From: Bradyrhizobium pachyrhizi
Lineage (GTDB): Bacteria; Pseudomonadota; Alphaproteobacteria; Rhizobiales; Xanthobacteraceae
Assembly: GCF_001189245.1 (NCBI RefSeq)
Contig: NZ_LFIQ01000053.1
Location: 30,462 to 94,461 of the forward strand
Direction of reading: 5' to 3'
Length of the DNA: 64,000 nt
The notes under the pieces are model-generated. The model made no database searches. It was not told where the DNA came from and saw nothing but the letters and a program-made list of their open reading frames with translations. Shown here in pieces: positions 29,802 to 38,595 of this stretch. How positions within the stretch are numbered: the stretch's first letter is position 1; each line of letters starts with the position of its first letter. The translations under genes and the position numbers were made by a program.

Positions 29802-30150
29802 TTGGCCAGTCGCCGGAGATATTTGGCATCCGCAATCTGCGCACGCCGCTTGATTGCGACACTAAGGTGAGGCTGAGAACGCTCTCAAGTGTACGCGGGT
29901 AAACCGCCGATATGGAAAGGGTTGGCACACACATACGAAGGTTTATCAGGGCCTTCCTAGCGTCACATCGCGCGCTCGGCGCATCGGGAAGAGGCGCAAT
30001 TCGCATGCGGCAGCGATATCCGTTTCCCAAACTGATTCGGCGGGTGCTTGCACGTCCAGGAGTCTTTCTCGGAGCCCGAGTACGACCAGCAGCCATCATG
30101 GTATACCTAATTCATTTTCCAAACTGATGTTTGCTATCCAACATTCCGCA

Positions 30151-30197
30151 ATTTGGTAAAATCGATTGTTTCGATAGAACACATCCACACGATGGAT
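30151..30197 (-). promoter_or_regulatory. nod box upstream of nodY (NodD-binding promoter element)
   Basis: Reading leftwards, ATCCATCGTGTGGATG, six bases, then ATCGAAACAATCGATTTTAC and CAAATT form a complete nod box with both conserved halves and the correct spacing. NodD1, encoded divergently from 30209, binds such elements and activates with isoflavones. It drives the operon nodY-nodZ. The leader between it and nodY (29802-30150) contains a 117-codon leftward frame without recognisable features, which I do not call a gene. Confidence 0.95.
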
Positions 30198-30208
30198 AGA
30201 CTCACAAC

Positions 30209-31153
30209 ATGCGGTTCAAGGGACTAGATCTAAACCTTCTCGTTGCGCTCGACGCTCTGATGACGGAACGCAATCTCACAGCGGCTGCGCGCAAAATAAA
30301 CCTGAGCCAGCCCGCTATGAGCGCTGCGATCGCGCGGCTGCGCAGCTACTTTCGCGATGAATTGTTTACGATGAGAGGTCGCGAGCTCGTCCTGACACCC
30401 GGCGCGGAGGCGCTTGCGGGTCCGGTACGCGAGGCCCTGCTGCACATCCAACTTTCGATCATTTCTCGGGACGCGTTCGACCCGGCTCAGTCGAACCGAC
30501 GCTTCAGGGTCATTCTCTCCGATTTCATGACAATCGTGTTTTTTCGGAGAATTGTCGATCGCATCGCGCAGGAGGCGCCTGCAGTGCGTTTCGAACTGCT
30601 GCCATTTTCCGATGAACCCGGTGAGCTCCTCCGCCGCGGCGAAGTCGACTTTCTCATTCTACCGGAATTGTTCATGTCGAGTGCGCATCCTAAAGCGACG
30701 CTATTCGACGAGACTCTCGTATGCGTGGGATGCCGCACGAACAAGCAGCTATCGAGACCACTTACATTCGAGAAATACAATTCTATGGGGCATGTTACGG
30801 CCAAGTTCGGACGGGCGCTGAGGCCCAATCTCGAGGAATGGTTTTTGCTCGAGCACGGCTTGAAACGACGCATCGAGGTCATTGTGCAAGGCTTTAGTCT
30901 GATTCCGCCCATATTGTTGGACACGAGCCGGATAGGGACAATGCCCTTACGTCTCGCCAGACACTTCGAAAAGCGGATGCCCCTGCGGATTATGGAGCCA
31001 CCGCTTCCCCTGCCCACTTTCACCGAGGCCGTGCAGTGGCCCGCGTTCCACAACACCGATCCGGCGAGCATTTGGATGCGGCGGATATTGTTGGATGAAG
31101 CATCCAACATGGCATCTGAACATCGGGAGCCCCCAACGCGCAGGCGCGGCTAG
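30209..31153 (+). CDS. nodD1: NodD1, LysR-family activator of nodulation genes
   Basis: A 314-residue LysR-type regulator beginning [18 protein letters not shown], with the helix-turn-helix [20 protein letters not shown] near residue 27 and a C-terminal inducer-binding domain ([20 protein letters not shown] onwards). NodD binds nod boxes and responds to legume flavonoids. It is divergent from nodYABC and shares the regulatory region containing the nod box, as in Bradyrhizobium. The start is 12 bases from the nod box edge, so NodD binding may also control its own gene. Confidence 0.96.
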   Translation: MRFKGLDLNLLVALDALMTERNLTAAARKINLSQPAMSAAIARLRSYFRDELFTMRGRELVLTPGAEALAGPVREALLHIQLSIISRDAFDPAQSNRRFRVILSDFMTIVFFRRIVDRIAQEAPAVRFELLPFSDEPGELLRRGEVDFLILPELFMSSAHPKATLFDETLVCVGCRTNKQLSRPLTFEKYNSMGHVTAKFGRALRPNLEEWFLLEHGLKRRIEVIVQGFSLIPPILLDTSRIGTMPLRLARHFEKRMPLRIMEPPLPLPTFTEAVQWPAFHNTDPASIWMRRILLDEASNMASEHREPPTRRRG

Positions 31154-31407
31154 ATTCGCGCCCCCGGCAGATGCAAAATATCCTAATCAATCATTCGACG
31201 GCTTGGCCGGCTTTCTCATTTTAACTCCCGTGCGGCCACGCTGCAAAGCGCGCGATCCGGCGATGGATTGCGAGGGCTTACCGGCTCTTGGCCGCGATGA
31301 TCTCGCAAAGTATGGTTTAGTGCCTTGTCCTGCAAGCAAGGTCCGGCAGCATCGCGGAAGGGCGCGCGTTTTCGAGTGCGATGGTTTAGCGACCCCAATT
31401 AAATCGC

Positions 31408-31438
31408 TTGAACCCGACACTGCGTCAGGTTGTAGTTT
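31408..31438 (+). promoter_or_regulatory. MerR/NolA-type promoter, copy 2, upstream of nodD2
   Basis: TTGAAC and TAGTTT are separated by 19 bp, and the spacer ends GCGTCAGGTTG, identical to the nolA promoter in its last ten bases. It lies about 335 bases before the nodD2 ATG with no other gene between, apart from a doubtful 30-codon frame from 31449. Work on B. japonicum has reported that NolA is needed for nodD2 expression, which fits a direct NolA site here. Confidence 0.65.
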
Positions 31439-31772
31439 GCCTCCCAACGATGTGCTGGCGGACGTCGATGGGGCGAATTGGGCGAACTCGTGGCTGTGAC
31501 GGGATAGGCACCTACGCTGGTCTGCCGGTGGCAATTTGACCAGGTTGAGTTGCGAGTGTGGTCGGAATTGACGGACTCGCTAGGGTTGGCGCTCCCACGG
31601 GCCCAGCCGTATGTCGTCGCCCTGCTCGCCATTCTGCGGTGATCCGCGAGCTACTCTTCGCGATCACACGGCAGGAACAGAGTCGATTCGGGCGAGCCGA
31701 TGATACCGCTTCAGAAGCAGCCGTTGCCGAACAGTGTACGCACCGTGAAGAGATCGCGTGGGATAATAAGAT

Positions 31773-32768
31773 ATGCGTTTCAAAGGCCTGGATCTGAATC
31801 TTCTCGTCGCCCTTGATGCTCTGATGGCTGAGCGCAGCCTTTCCGCAGCAGCGCGCAAGATTAACCTCAGTCAACCGGCCATGAGCGCAGCCGTTGCCCG
31901 GCTGCGCTCCTATTTCCGTGATGAGCTGTTTGCAATGAGAGGCCGGGAACTTGTCCCAACCTCACGCGCAGAGGGACTGGCGGCTCCCGTTCGCGAGGCT
32001 CTGATGCACATCCAACTCTCCATTATCGCCCGGGATGCGTTCGACCCGGGACAATCGAATCGGCGATTCAGGATCGGCCTTTCTGATTTCATAACGGTCG
32101 TGTTCTTCCGACATGTCGTCGAGCGTGTCGCACGAGAAGCACCGGCCGTCAGCTTCGAACTGGTGGCGCTCGCCGATGAGCACGATGAGCTTCTCCGGCG
32201 CTGCGAGGTTGATTTTGTTATTCTCCCGGAACTGTTCATGTCCAGCGCGCACCCGCGGATAGCCCTATTCGAGGAACGGCTTGTGTGCGTAGGCTGCGGC
32301 ACGAACGGCCGGCTACGGCGGCGGCTTACATTTGATCAATATATGTCAATGGGCCACGTCGCGGTTAAGCTCGGAGTTGCGCGTCAGCCTCCCATCGAGG
32401 AGTCTTTTTTGCTCGATCGCGGCCTCAACCGACGCATCGACGTTCTCGTGCAGAGCTACGGCATGATTCCGCCCATGCTGGTGGGCACGAGCCGCGTAGG
32501 GACCATGCCATTAAGGCTCGTTAAGCATTTCGAAAGGACGGTGCCCCTTCGGATTACCGAGCTTCCGCAGCCATTTCCCACCTTCATCGAGGCGGTTCAA
32601 TGGCCTGGCCTTCATAACAGCGATCCGGAAAGCATCTGGATGCGAGAGATATTGGTGCAGGAGGCGGGTCGCATGACCTCTGCTCCTGACGAGCGCTCCA
32701 TGATCTGCGCTTTGGAGCAGCCGGAGACTGAAGCAAGCTTGGCGGGACCTGCCTCGCGGCTATCGTAA
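31773..32768 (+). CDS. nodD2: NodD2, LysR-family nodulation regulator (repressive paralogue)
   Basis: A 331-residue paralogue of NodD1, nearly identical in the DNA-binding domain ([40 protein letters not shown]) and diverging in the effector domain and C-terminal tail, which is longer by 17 residues. In B. japonicum NodD2 represses nod genes, in response to NolA and population density. It is the second gene in the order nodD1-nodD2-nolA. The MerR-type promoter at 31408 lies upstream. Confidence 0.94.
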   Translation: MRFKGLDLNLLVALDALMAERSLSAAARKINLSQPAMSAAVARLRSYFRDELFAMRGRELVPTSRAEGLAAPVREALMHIQLSIIARDAFDPGQSNRRFRIGLSDFITVVFFRHVVERVAREAPAVSFELVALADEHDELLRRCEVDFVILPELFMSSAHPRIALFEERLVCVGCGTNGRLRRRLTFDQYMSMGHVAVKLGVARQPPIEESFLLDRGLNRRIDVLVQSYGMIPPMLVGTSRVGTMPLRLVKHFERTVPLRITELPQPFPTFIEAVQWPGLHNSDPESIWMREILVQEAGRMTSAPDERSMICALEQPETEASLAGPASRLS

Positions 32769-33361
32769 CGACTTTTGCAAGGCGCGCGACCTTGTATCCG
32801 GCTGCATGTCTCGACAGCTGCTCCTGCTTGAACTCGCTCTTTGCTCATGAACGTCCCGCAGTCTCGCTGCCCGGTCGGCCATCATGTCCCGTTGCGAAAC
32901 TCCCATATTGGTATCACGCCGCACATGGCGGCGACGGCTCAAGCCGCCTGCTGCGTTGCCTTAGTTGATCACGCATCAGAGAGCACGCACTGGACGCGTA
33001 AGCCAGGCCCTTGCGTTGCAAGCGGAGCCTCGCCTACCGGCCTCATATACACGACTAAGATCAGCTCGGGGCTCGCCGTCTACCCTCAGAGCCAGTAGTA
33101 CTCCTGATGCCCGGAGCCGATTCGCTTCCGCTGAGCTCACATGACGCACAGCCAGCGCAGCGATTGATTTACGCAGATAGCGGGAATCGCTCGTGCGATT
33201 TGCAAGACACCGCGTACCAGTGTTGCCTTGTCGCATCACCTTAAAGCGCTCTGCATCTTCATAGCGCTGCGCCGCCGGACCGACTTCTTTTGGCCCTACC
33301 GCGGTCAAACGCTTTGACGAGTGCGCTGCCTTGGCGCAACGACCAACAAGGAGCTAAAACG
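32769..33361. other. Intergenic stretch between nodD2 and the small gene at 33362
   Basis: About 590 bases without a recognised gene, terminator or regulatory motif. Frames on both strands are short and lack family resemblance. Confidence 0.45.
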
Positions 33362-33571
33362 TTGAAACAATACAGCGGCGTATTCGATCCGGAAGAGCTT
33401 TCTGTCTTGGGAAGACTTTTTGATGGCGCAATCACCGCGCTACCCCCGTCGATGCGAACCTCTGAAAATCGAACAGCTGTCGCCAAACTCATCTTGGAGC
33501 GTACAGCGATCGGCGAGTCTAGACTGGCATGCCTGATGAACTTGTTGGTCATGATTTCCCCTCAGGGTTGA
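33362..33571 (+). CDS. Small protein of a Bradyrhizobium family, paralogous to the 39374 gene
   Basis: A 69-residue protein started by TTG, with AAGGAG eight bases before it. The segment FDPEELSVLGRLFDGAITALP, then RTSENRTAVAKLILERT, matches the C-terminal half of the protein at 39374-39748 (YHPEDLQVLGRVFDQAVAALP, RTPANQMKIATLILSR). The shared pattern defines a small helical family of unknown function. It stands between nodD2 and nolA on the same strand, but the nolA promoter at 33648 separates it from nolA. Confidence 0.65.
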   Translation: MKQYSGVFDPEELSVLGRLFDGAITALPPSMRTSENRTAVAKLILERTAIGESRLACLMNLLVMISPQG

Positions 33572-33647
33572 TCGCCAGCCGTTCTGAGGATAGTGACCAT
33601 CTCTTACGCTGGAATGGAAGACGATCCAGCTAGAGCTTTGAAATAGC

Positions 33648-33678
33648 TTGAATCATACGTGACGTCAGGTTGTAGGCT
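33648..33678 (+). promoter_or_regulatory. MerR/NolA-type promoter, copy 3, of nolA itself
   Basis: TTGAAT, 19 bp, TAGGCT. The spacer is CATACGTGACGTCAGGTTG, containing the palindromic core TGACGTCA. It ends 15 bases before the nolA ATG, so the transcript would have almost no leader. The arrangement (long spacer with a dyad between the -35 and -10) is that of autoregulated MerR genes. Confidence 0.75.
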
Positions 33679-33693
33679 TTGAAATTGAACAAC

Positions 33694-34407
33694 ATGAGCA
33701 AAGCTACACCACGAAGGCGTCGATGGCGCATTGGCGAACTTGCAGAGGCGACCGGAGTAACGGTACGCACGCTGCATCATTATGAACACACGGGTCTCTT
33801 AGCCGCATCAGAGCGCACGGACGGCGGCCACCGGATGTACGATCGTGAAAGCGTTCAACGGGTTCATCAAATTCGCGCGCTACGTGAGCTTGGCTTTTCC
33901 CTTAGCGAGATCCGTAAAGCGATGGAGGGCACCACTTCACTCATTGACCTCCTGCGCAAGCATTTGGAGCGGATCGAACTTCAAGTCGCCCGAGCAACCC
34001 TGTTGCGAGATCGCTTGCGCGACATGACGACGGACAGTGAAATCCAGGTAAGTGTAGATGAGCTGCCTGCCACCTTGAATGCCATGTCTCGGGTCGAGAC
34101 GCGTAGTCAGGCGTCCCGATGCACATGCAAGTTGGCTGCAGAGCGCGAGGATCGGTGGCGGCGGATCCGGGACGAACTGCGTGATTGTATGGATAGGGGC
34201 GAACACCCTTGCGGCGAGCGGGCAAAGGCTGTCGCGGTTGAAGCGCGGTTGCTGATCGGCGAAATCGCCGGAGCTGATTCACGCGTTTCGACGATCCTGA
34301 AGGTTCTTGCGCGGTTAAGTGCCCCCCGCAGTCTAGCTGGTTGGGATCCCAGTCTCATGCAGTATCTCGATCTCGCCCTTGCCGGGTTGGAGGATCAGCC
34401 GTACTGA
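33694..34407 (+). CDS. nolA: NolA, MerR-family regulator of genotype-specific nodulation
   Basis: A 237-residue MerR-type regulator. The N-terminal winged helix-turn-helix has GELAEATGVTVRTLHHYE and the wing GGHRMYDRESVQRV; helix IRALRELGFSLSEIRKAME and a dimerisation coiled coil (LRKHLERIELQVARATLLRD) follow. The C-terminal half has Cys and Arg residues and is specific for NolA. In B. japonicum, internal ATG starts give shorter NolA2 and NolA3 forms without the DNA-binding part; in-frame ATGs (MYDRES, MEGTTS) are present here too. The start at 33694 gives MSKATPRRRRWRIG, the known N-terminus. Its own promoter carries the MerR-type element found at four other sites. Confidence 0.96.
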   Translation: MSKATPRRRRWRIGELAEATGVTVRTLHHYEHTGLLAASERTDGGHRMYDRESVQRVHQIRALRELGFSLSEIRKAMEGTTSLIDLLRKHLERIELQVARATLLRDRLRDMTTDSEIQVSVDELPATLNAMSRVETRSQASRCTCKLAAEREDRWRRIRDELRDCMDRGEHPCGERAKAVAVEARLLIGEIAGADSRVSTILKVLARLSAPRSLAGWDPSLMQYLDLALAGLEDQPY

Positions 34408-34598
34408 CAGCTTGGGGGAGGGATGCGTGCAGGATTGCCCGGCGGTCTCTGTCGTCAACATGAGAACGGGATGAGGCCTCGGTAGCTGATTCTGATGCGC
34501 GGCGGCTGAGTTGTGCGGCTCAACCGGACAGCTCTTCCCGCTTTTGCCTCGTCGACCTTTCCGCCGACGCCATGTCAGACACTTCCTCAAAAAGGGGC

Positions 34599-34629
34599 TT
34601 GAACCGTACGTAACGTCAAATTGTAGGCT
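34599..34629 (+). promoter_or_regulatory. MerR/NolA-type promoter, copy 4, upstream of the binding-protein operon
   Basis: TTGAAC, 19 bp (CGTACGTAACGTCAAATTG), TAGGCT. The spacer is closest to that of copy 1 and the -10 equals that of nolA. It lies 125 bases before the ATG at 34754 and about 190 bases after the nolA stop, so it gives the following operon its own start under the same control. Confidence 0.7.
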
Positions 34630-34753
34630 CTACCGTGGCTGCGGTGTGGCTGAGCTGACGCGAATGACTTCGCTTGGCAGAATCAACCGCATCGATATCT
34701 GCAAGCAAGTCGGGCCGCAAATCCCGGCAGCTGGTGAGCATTGGAGCTCTATA

Positions 34754-35872
34754 ATGTTGGGTAGGCGTAACGCTTTAGCTGCAAGTGCAGCACTGCTCTT
34801 TTGCGCCCTCGGTTCGGCTACGCGCGCTTCCGACGTCAATATTGCCGTGGCTGGTCCCGTGATCGGAAGCGGAGCTGCGTTTGGCGGACAAATGCGCGAT
34901 GGAGCGGCTGCCACCGTCGAGGCCCTGAACGTGTCGGGCCTACTTCCCGATACCAAGCTGATATCGACTGTCGTCGACGATGCTTGCGATCCCAATCATG
35001 CCATCGCAGTTACGAATCAGCTCACAAAAGAGCGCGTCCGACTGACCGTTGGTCATTTTTGCTCTTCTTCGTCGATCCCAGTCTACGACGACGTAGCGGA
35101 CATCGTTCAAGTGTTACCTGGCTCGACAAATCCTCAGCTAACAGACCGCGGCCTTGAGGCGGCGTTTCGGATCTGTGGCTGCGACGACAAACAGTGCTTC
35201 GTTGCAGCTGAGTACATTGGGAGCCAACATAATAATCATCCGATCGCAGTGCTCGATGACAAAAGCGCGGCGGGTAATGACATTGCCGACGCGGTTGCGG
35301 CTCAGCTTCAGAGATCCGGTGAATACGTCAATCGCCAAAGCTATGTAGCCGGCGAAAAGAACTGCGCGGCGCTGGTCTCAAGATTGAAGACGGAGGGGTT
35401 ACGGCTCGCTTATTTCGGCGGCTATCTTACCGAAGTCGGACTGATCGTGCGCCAGGCATCAGAATCAGGTGCCGGCCTCATCATTATGGCGAACGATCCG
35501 CTGATGACCTCTAATTTCCGGGTCGTTGCCAGCACTACCGGAAACGAAACGTTGCTCACCTTCATGCCCGAACCCGGCAAGAATACCAATGCGGCCGGCA
35601 TTGCGACCCGCCTCAACGCGGCCAACATGTCCGCCGAAGGCTACATGCTTTACGCCTATGCAGCCGTCAAAGCCCAGGCAGATGCAGTGAAGCGGGCTAG
35701 CTCTTTCGATTCTGCACGAGTCACCGACGCACTTCGTTCGACGCCGACCGATACCGTGATCGGTTCGGTCCGATTTGAGTCCAACGAGGCAAAGCGGCTC
35801 CTGGTTTTCTCGTTTCCCGCTGGCGCAGCGGACATGAAGGCGTCCAGCAGAACTGATCGTGGCCTCACGTAG
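34754..35872 (+). CDS. Periplasmic substrate-binding protein, branched-chain amino acid (LivK-like) family
   Basis: A 372-residue type I periplasmic binding protein. A signal peptide (ALAASAALLFCALGSATRAS) precedes the mature start DVNIAVAGPVIGSGAAFGGQ, typical of the Leu/Ile/Val-binding family, followed by VGHFCSSSSIPVYDDV and ICGCDDKQCFVAAEYI. Four cysteines in the middle may form disulfides. No ABC permease or ATPase genes are near, so it is an orphan that must work with a transporter elsewhere or act as a sensor. The ATG at 34754 has GGAG seven bases upstream. A MerR-type promoter lies 125 bases ahead and a 51-residue membrane protein follows after 27 bases. Confidence 0.9.
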   Translation: MLGRRNALAASAALLFCALGSATRASDVNIAVAGPVIGSGAAFGGQMRDGAAATVEALNVSGLLPDTKLISTVVDDACDPNHAIAVTNQLTKERVRLTVGHFCSSSSIPVYDDVADIVQVLPGSTNPQLTDRGLEAAFRICGCDDKQCFVAAEYIGSQHNNHPIAVLDDKSAAGNDIADAVAAQLQRSGEYVNRQSYVAGEKNCAALVSRLKTEGLRLAYFGGYLTEVGLIVRQASESGAGLIIMANDPLMTSNFRVVASTTGNETLLTFMPEPGKNTNAAGIATRLNAANMSAEGYMLYAYAAVKAQADAVKRASSFDSARVTDALRSTPTDTVIGSVRFESNEAKRLLVFSFPAGAADMKASSRTDRGLT

Positions 35873-35899
35873 CCTCCCACAATTCAACCAGTGGCACAG

Positions 35900-36055
35900 A
35901 TGATAAGACGTCCTCACGACCTTGGTGCAACGATCCTCGCATGCACCCTTGTACTCGCGGTCTTCGGAGCGCTTCTTGCGTTCGCCGCAACGCTCGCAGA
36001 GCTGCCTGATGTCGACCCGCTGGGGGATGAGTTGCGTCCGATGATCGACAAATAG
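35900..36055 (+). CDS. 51-residue membrane protein following the binding-protein gene
   Basis: ATG at 35900 to TAG at 36053. The product begins MIRRPHDLGATI, continues with one hydrophobic segment (ILACTLVLAVFGALLAFAAT) and ends in an acidic tail, LAELPDVDPLGDELRPMIDK. A single-pass inner-membrane protein is predicted. It is 27 bases after the binding-protein stop on the same strand, so an operon under the promoter at 34599 is likely. The clean pattern of basic head, hydrophobic helix and acidic tail makes it more than a chance frame, though no ribosome site is obvious. Confidence 0.5.
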   Translation: MIRRPHDLGATILACTLVLAVFGALLAFAATLAELPDVDPLGDELRPMIDK

Positions 36056-36805
36056 CACCCGTGCCAACCCTTAGTGTTGCAACTCTCGACCTTGGCAAGC
36101 CTGTTTTGATAAGCTCAATGGTTACTCTCTTTGGTTCACCGGTTCTTCCTCAAATAGGCTTCCCATGCCGTCTGCAGCAACTCGGCGGTGTCACGAAGCG
36201 CTGGCAGTTCTATCCAACAAACATAGCCATGAAACTCAGTTTGCAGCGACAACTTCCCCCATCGAGCACGCATGCCGACAAATGCACTTGCGCGCTGCAA
36301 CCTACGGGTTGTCCCGCGTCGGGCGGAACACTACGAACTGCACGCGACAAAACGATCAACTTCCGCTCCGGCCGAACCGATCTCCATGAGGCTTGTGTCA
36401 ACCCTGCCATCAACTCGTTCCCGCTGACCGCCGCCTTAATTAGAGGCTCGTTGCTGCCCTCGTACAGCAATGCCGATGCGCAGGGGACGGCTCCGCCTTG
36501 GGGCGAGCCGCCAAGCCGCCCGCGGCGATGTGCCAATCGGGTCGATTCGCTCGATTCAAACTTTCTTCAACAGCAATGTGATCAGCCATGCTATCGGCGT
36601 CCGCATCTTTGGGCGCCGTTTTGCCTTCGAGGACAACCCTCGGCCTATCAGGCTTGAAAGGCGGGAAGTTGCAGCAGACTTCGCTGAACTCGAATCTTCT
36701 GGAATACCTTCCGACCCAAGCTTCGTGTTGGCATCCGGCAGATGATTTCTCATTGGGCATCTCCTCCAGTTGGAGCGCAAGTTCTGCCCCAAGAAGGGCG
36801 GACAG
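36056..36805. other. Gene-poor stretch before the IS3 fragment
   Basis: No gene recognised. A leftward frame from an ATG at 36760 to 36440 (106 codons) has GGAGG close to the ATG, but its sequence has no motif I know and the spacing to the ATG is short. The rightward frames are shadows. Confidence 0.4.
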
Positions 36806-37066
36806 ATGAAGCGGCCGAGATTCACGGAGGAACAAATTATCGCGATACTGAAAGAGCATGAGGCTGGCGCGAAAGCGGCCGATCTAGCTCGCAGGCACAG
36901 AACTTCTGAAGCGGCGATCTACAATTGGAAAGCCAGATTTGGCGGCATGGACGCTTCTGCGGCCAAACGATTGAAGGCCCTGGAAGAGGAGAACGCGAAG
37001 CTAAAGATGCTTCTGGTCGAACACATGCTCGGTGTGGCTGCGCTTCGCGAGCTCCTATCACAGTAG
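36806..37066 (+). mobile_element. IS3-family transposase OrfA, isolated
   Basis: An 86-residue OrfA: MKRPRFTEEQIIAILKEHEA, the helix-turn-helix AADLARRHRTSEAAIYNWKA, then ARFGGMDASAAKRLKALEEE and a leucine-zipper-like end LKMLLVEHMLGVAALRELL. It stops at the point where an intact element would frameshift into orfB, and no OrfB or terminal inverted repeats are seen nearby. It is an IS3 remnant; the first helix lacks the usual cysteine but the protein could still fold. Confidence 0.8.
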
Positions 37067-37231
37067 TGGTCAGACCGCCATCTGCAGACCTCATGACCCA
37101 ATCACATGGTGCAAGCTCAGGGCACCGCACCCGACGCGAAAGATCAAAAGCGGTCAAATAACGAAAAGCCGTCCTTGAGCACGACAGCATCAGGCAACCA
37201 GGATGCCTGTTCCACAAATGGAGATGATCAA

Positions 37232-38260
37232 GTGAAACGCAGCCTTCCTTCAAGACTAACGTGCGGCATTTTCGACCACTTGGACGACGACGGCCGCGAT
37301 GTCGCGCGACAATACGAAGATCGGCTCAAGTTGGCGGAGGTGTGCGATTCTCTGGGCTTTTACGCTTATCATTTGGCGGAGCACCACTGCACACCACATG
37401 GCAGAGGGCCGTCGCCGAACCTGTTTCTATCAAGCGTCGCGCAACGCACCCAGAGACTGCGTGTTGGTCCGCTGGTCCTGCTGCTCAACCTCTATCATCC
37501 TTTGCGCGCATTCGAGGAGATCTGCATGCTTGACCAATTGAGCGGCGGCAGGCTCGAGCTCGGTATCGGACGTGGCTCCCTGCCAACCGAATGGGGCTAT
37601 TTCGGCGTCAGCGCGGACGCAGCGCCGGAGCGTTATGAGGAAGCCAGCGAAATCCTAAATGCCGCGCTAAAGGGGCATACGCTATCCTATCACGGACGAT
37701 TCTTCGAGCTGAGCGAGATACCTTTGACCATGAGGCCTCATCAGCATCCGTATCCGCCGACCTGGATCACGAGCAGTCGGGCAGAGTCGGCGGAGTGGGC
37801 TGCTGCCAATGGCGCCAATCTGGCATGCCTAGGCCGTTCCTCTGCTGTCCGAAACATTTCGAATGCGTTCCGCGCCCATCGAGCACGCATTACAGCCGGG
37901 GACGATCGCGAGCCGTTTATTGGGTTGCTTCGCATGGTCGTGATCGCGCAGTCTGACCGAGACGCCCATGTAACAGCGGAAACCGCGTATGAGCGATGGC
38001 TCGATAGCTTTAAATTCGTTTACGAGCTGAACGCCATTCCGACACCACCTACCCTGCCGCTGACCTTCGATGCAGCGCTCGAAAGCGAATTATGCGTCGT
38101 CGGAACGCCAGCTTCCGTCCGACAGACCCTTCTTAACCAGATGGAGGAGGCAGGTGCAAACTACCTACTTTGCCAGCTTGCATTCGGGAACCTTCCGCTA
38201 GAAGCTTCCCTATACACTGCAACCACAATTAGATCCGAAATCATCGCTAGCTTTGGCTGA
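37232..38260 (+). CDS. Luciferase-like (LLM class) flavin-dependent monooxygenase
   Basis: A 342-residue protein with a TIM-barrel LLM fold: DHLDDDGRDVARQYEDRL, YAYHLAEHHCTPHGRGPSPN, LRVGPLVLLLNLYHPLRAFE and LSGGRLELGIGRGSLPTEWG are the F420/FMN-binding and active-site segments of this family. Such enzymes oxidise aldehydes, alkanes, sulfonates or aromatic compounds. I chose the GTG at 37232 because GGAG is eight bases upstream; the frame is open further upstream without family resemblance. It is followed by a strong hairpin at 38347 and, after it, a nod box. No flavin reductase gene is close. Substrate unknown. Confidence 0.85.
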   Translation: MKRSLPSRLTCGIFDHLDDDGRDVARQYEDRLKLAEVCDSLGFYAYHLAEHHCTPHGRGPSPNLFLSSVAQRTQRLRVGPLVLLLNLYHPLRAFEEICMLDQLSGGRLELGIGRGSLPTEWGYFGVSADAAPERYEEASEILNAALKGHTLSYHGRFFELSEIPLTMRPHQHPYPPTWITSSRAESAEWAAANGANLACLGRSSAVRNISNAFRAHRARITAGDDREPFIGLLRMVVIAQSDRDAHVTAETAYERWLDSFKFVYELNAIPTPPTLPLTFDAALESELCVVGTPASVRQTLLNQMEEAGANYLLCQLAFGNLPLEASLYTATTIRSEIIASFG

Positions 38261-38346
38261 CGATGACTAGGATGTGGCCGCCTTAGAGGAGCTGCGCATC
38301 GCGACCTTCATTTATGATCGGCCGTCCTGCCAAACGCGCGTATTCA

Positions 38347-38375
38347 GGACCTCCTGCCTACTCAGCAGGAGGTCC
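38347..38375 (+). terminator. Hairpin downstream of the LLM gene
   Basis: GGACCTCCTGC, seven bases, GCAGGAGGTCC: a perfect 11-bp stem 87 bases after the LLM stop. No T-run follows, so it is a terminator only by position, or it may be a transposon or RNA-stability hairpin. Confidence 0.5.
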
Positions 38376-38547
38376 GCAGACCGATGAGGACCGGATCGTC
38401 TTGATCACCATCACGGCGGCCCGTCGGCCGATGTCACCGACGCTGACGTGAACTGACTTGGAGAGCGGCGCATGACAAGCCAACTCTGTTCATATGCGGT
38501 CGGCATCCTGCGTCATCCAGAACAGGTCGGCCAAGGTCGCGCGCGCT

Positions 38548-38595
38548 ATCCGCGAGTTGGATGCATCCCATCAAAACTTTCGATTTTACCGGTCT
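38548..38595 (+). promoter_or_regulatory. Second nod box
   Basis: ATCCGCGAGTTGGATG, six bases, then ATCAAAACTTTCGATTTTAC and CGGTCT. Position by position it aligns with the nodY nod box: both halves, the ATC-AAAC block and CGATTTTACC are present, with changes only at AATC to TTTC and AAATT to GGTCT. It points rightwards, away from the nod operon. In USDA110 the nod-box-controlled nolYZ locus lies in this neighbourhood according to my recollection, but I cannot recognise nolY or nolZ here. Confidence 0.8.

Noticed and set aside
29746..30099. 117-codon leftward frame in the nodY leader
   Set aside because: It overlaps the start of nodY, lacks a ribosome site and has no motif; composition is like random GC-rich frames.
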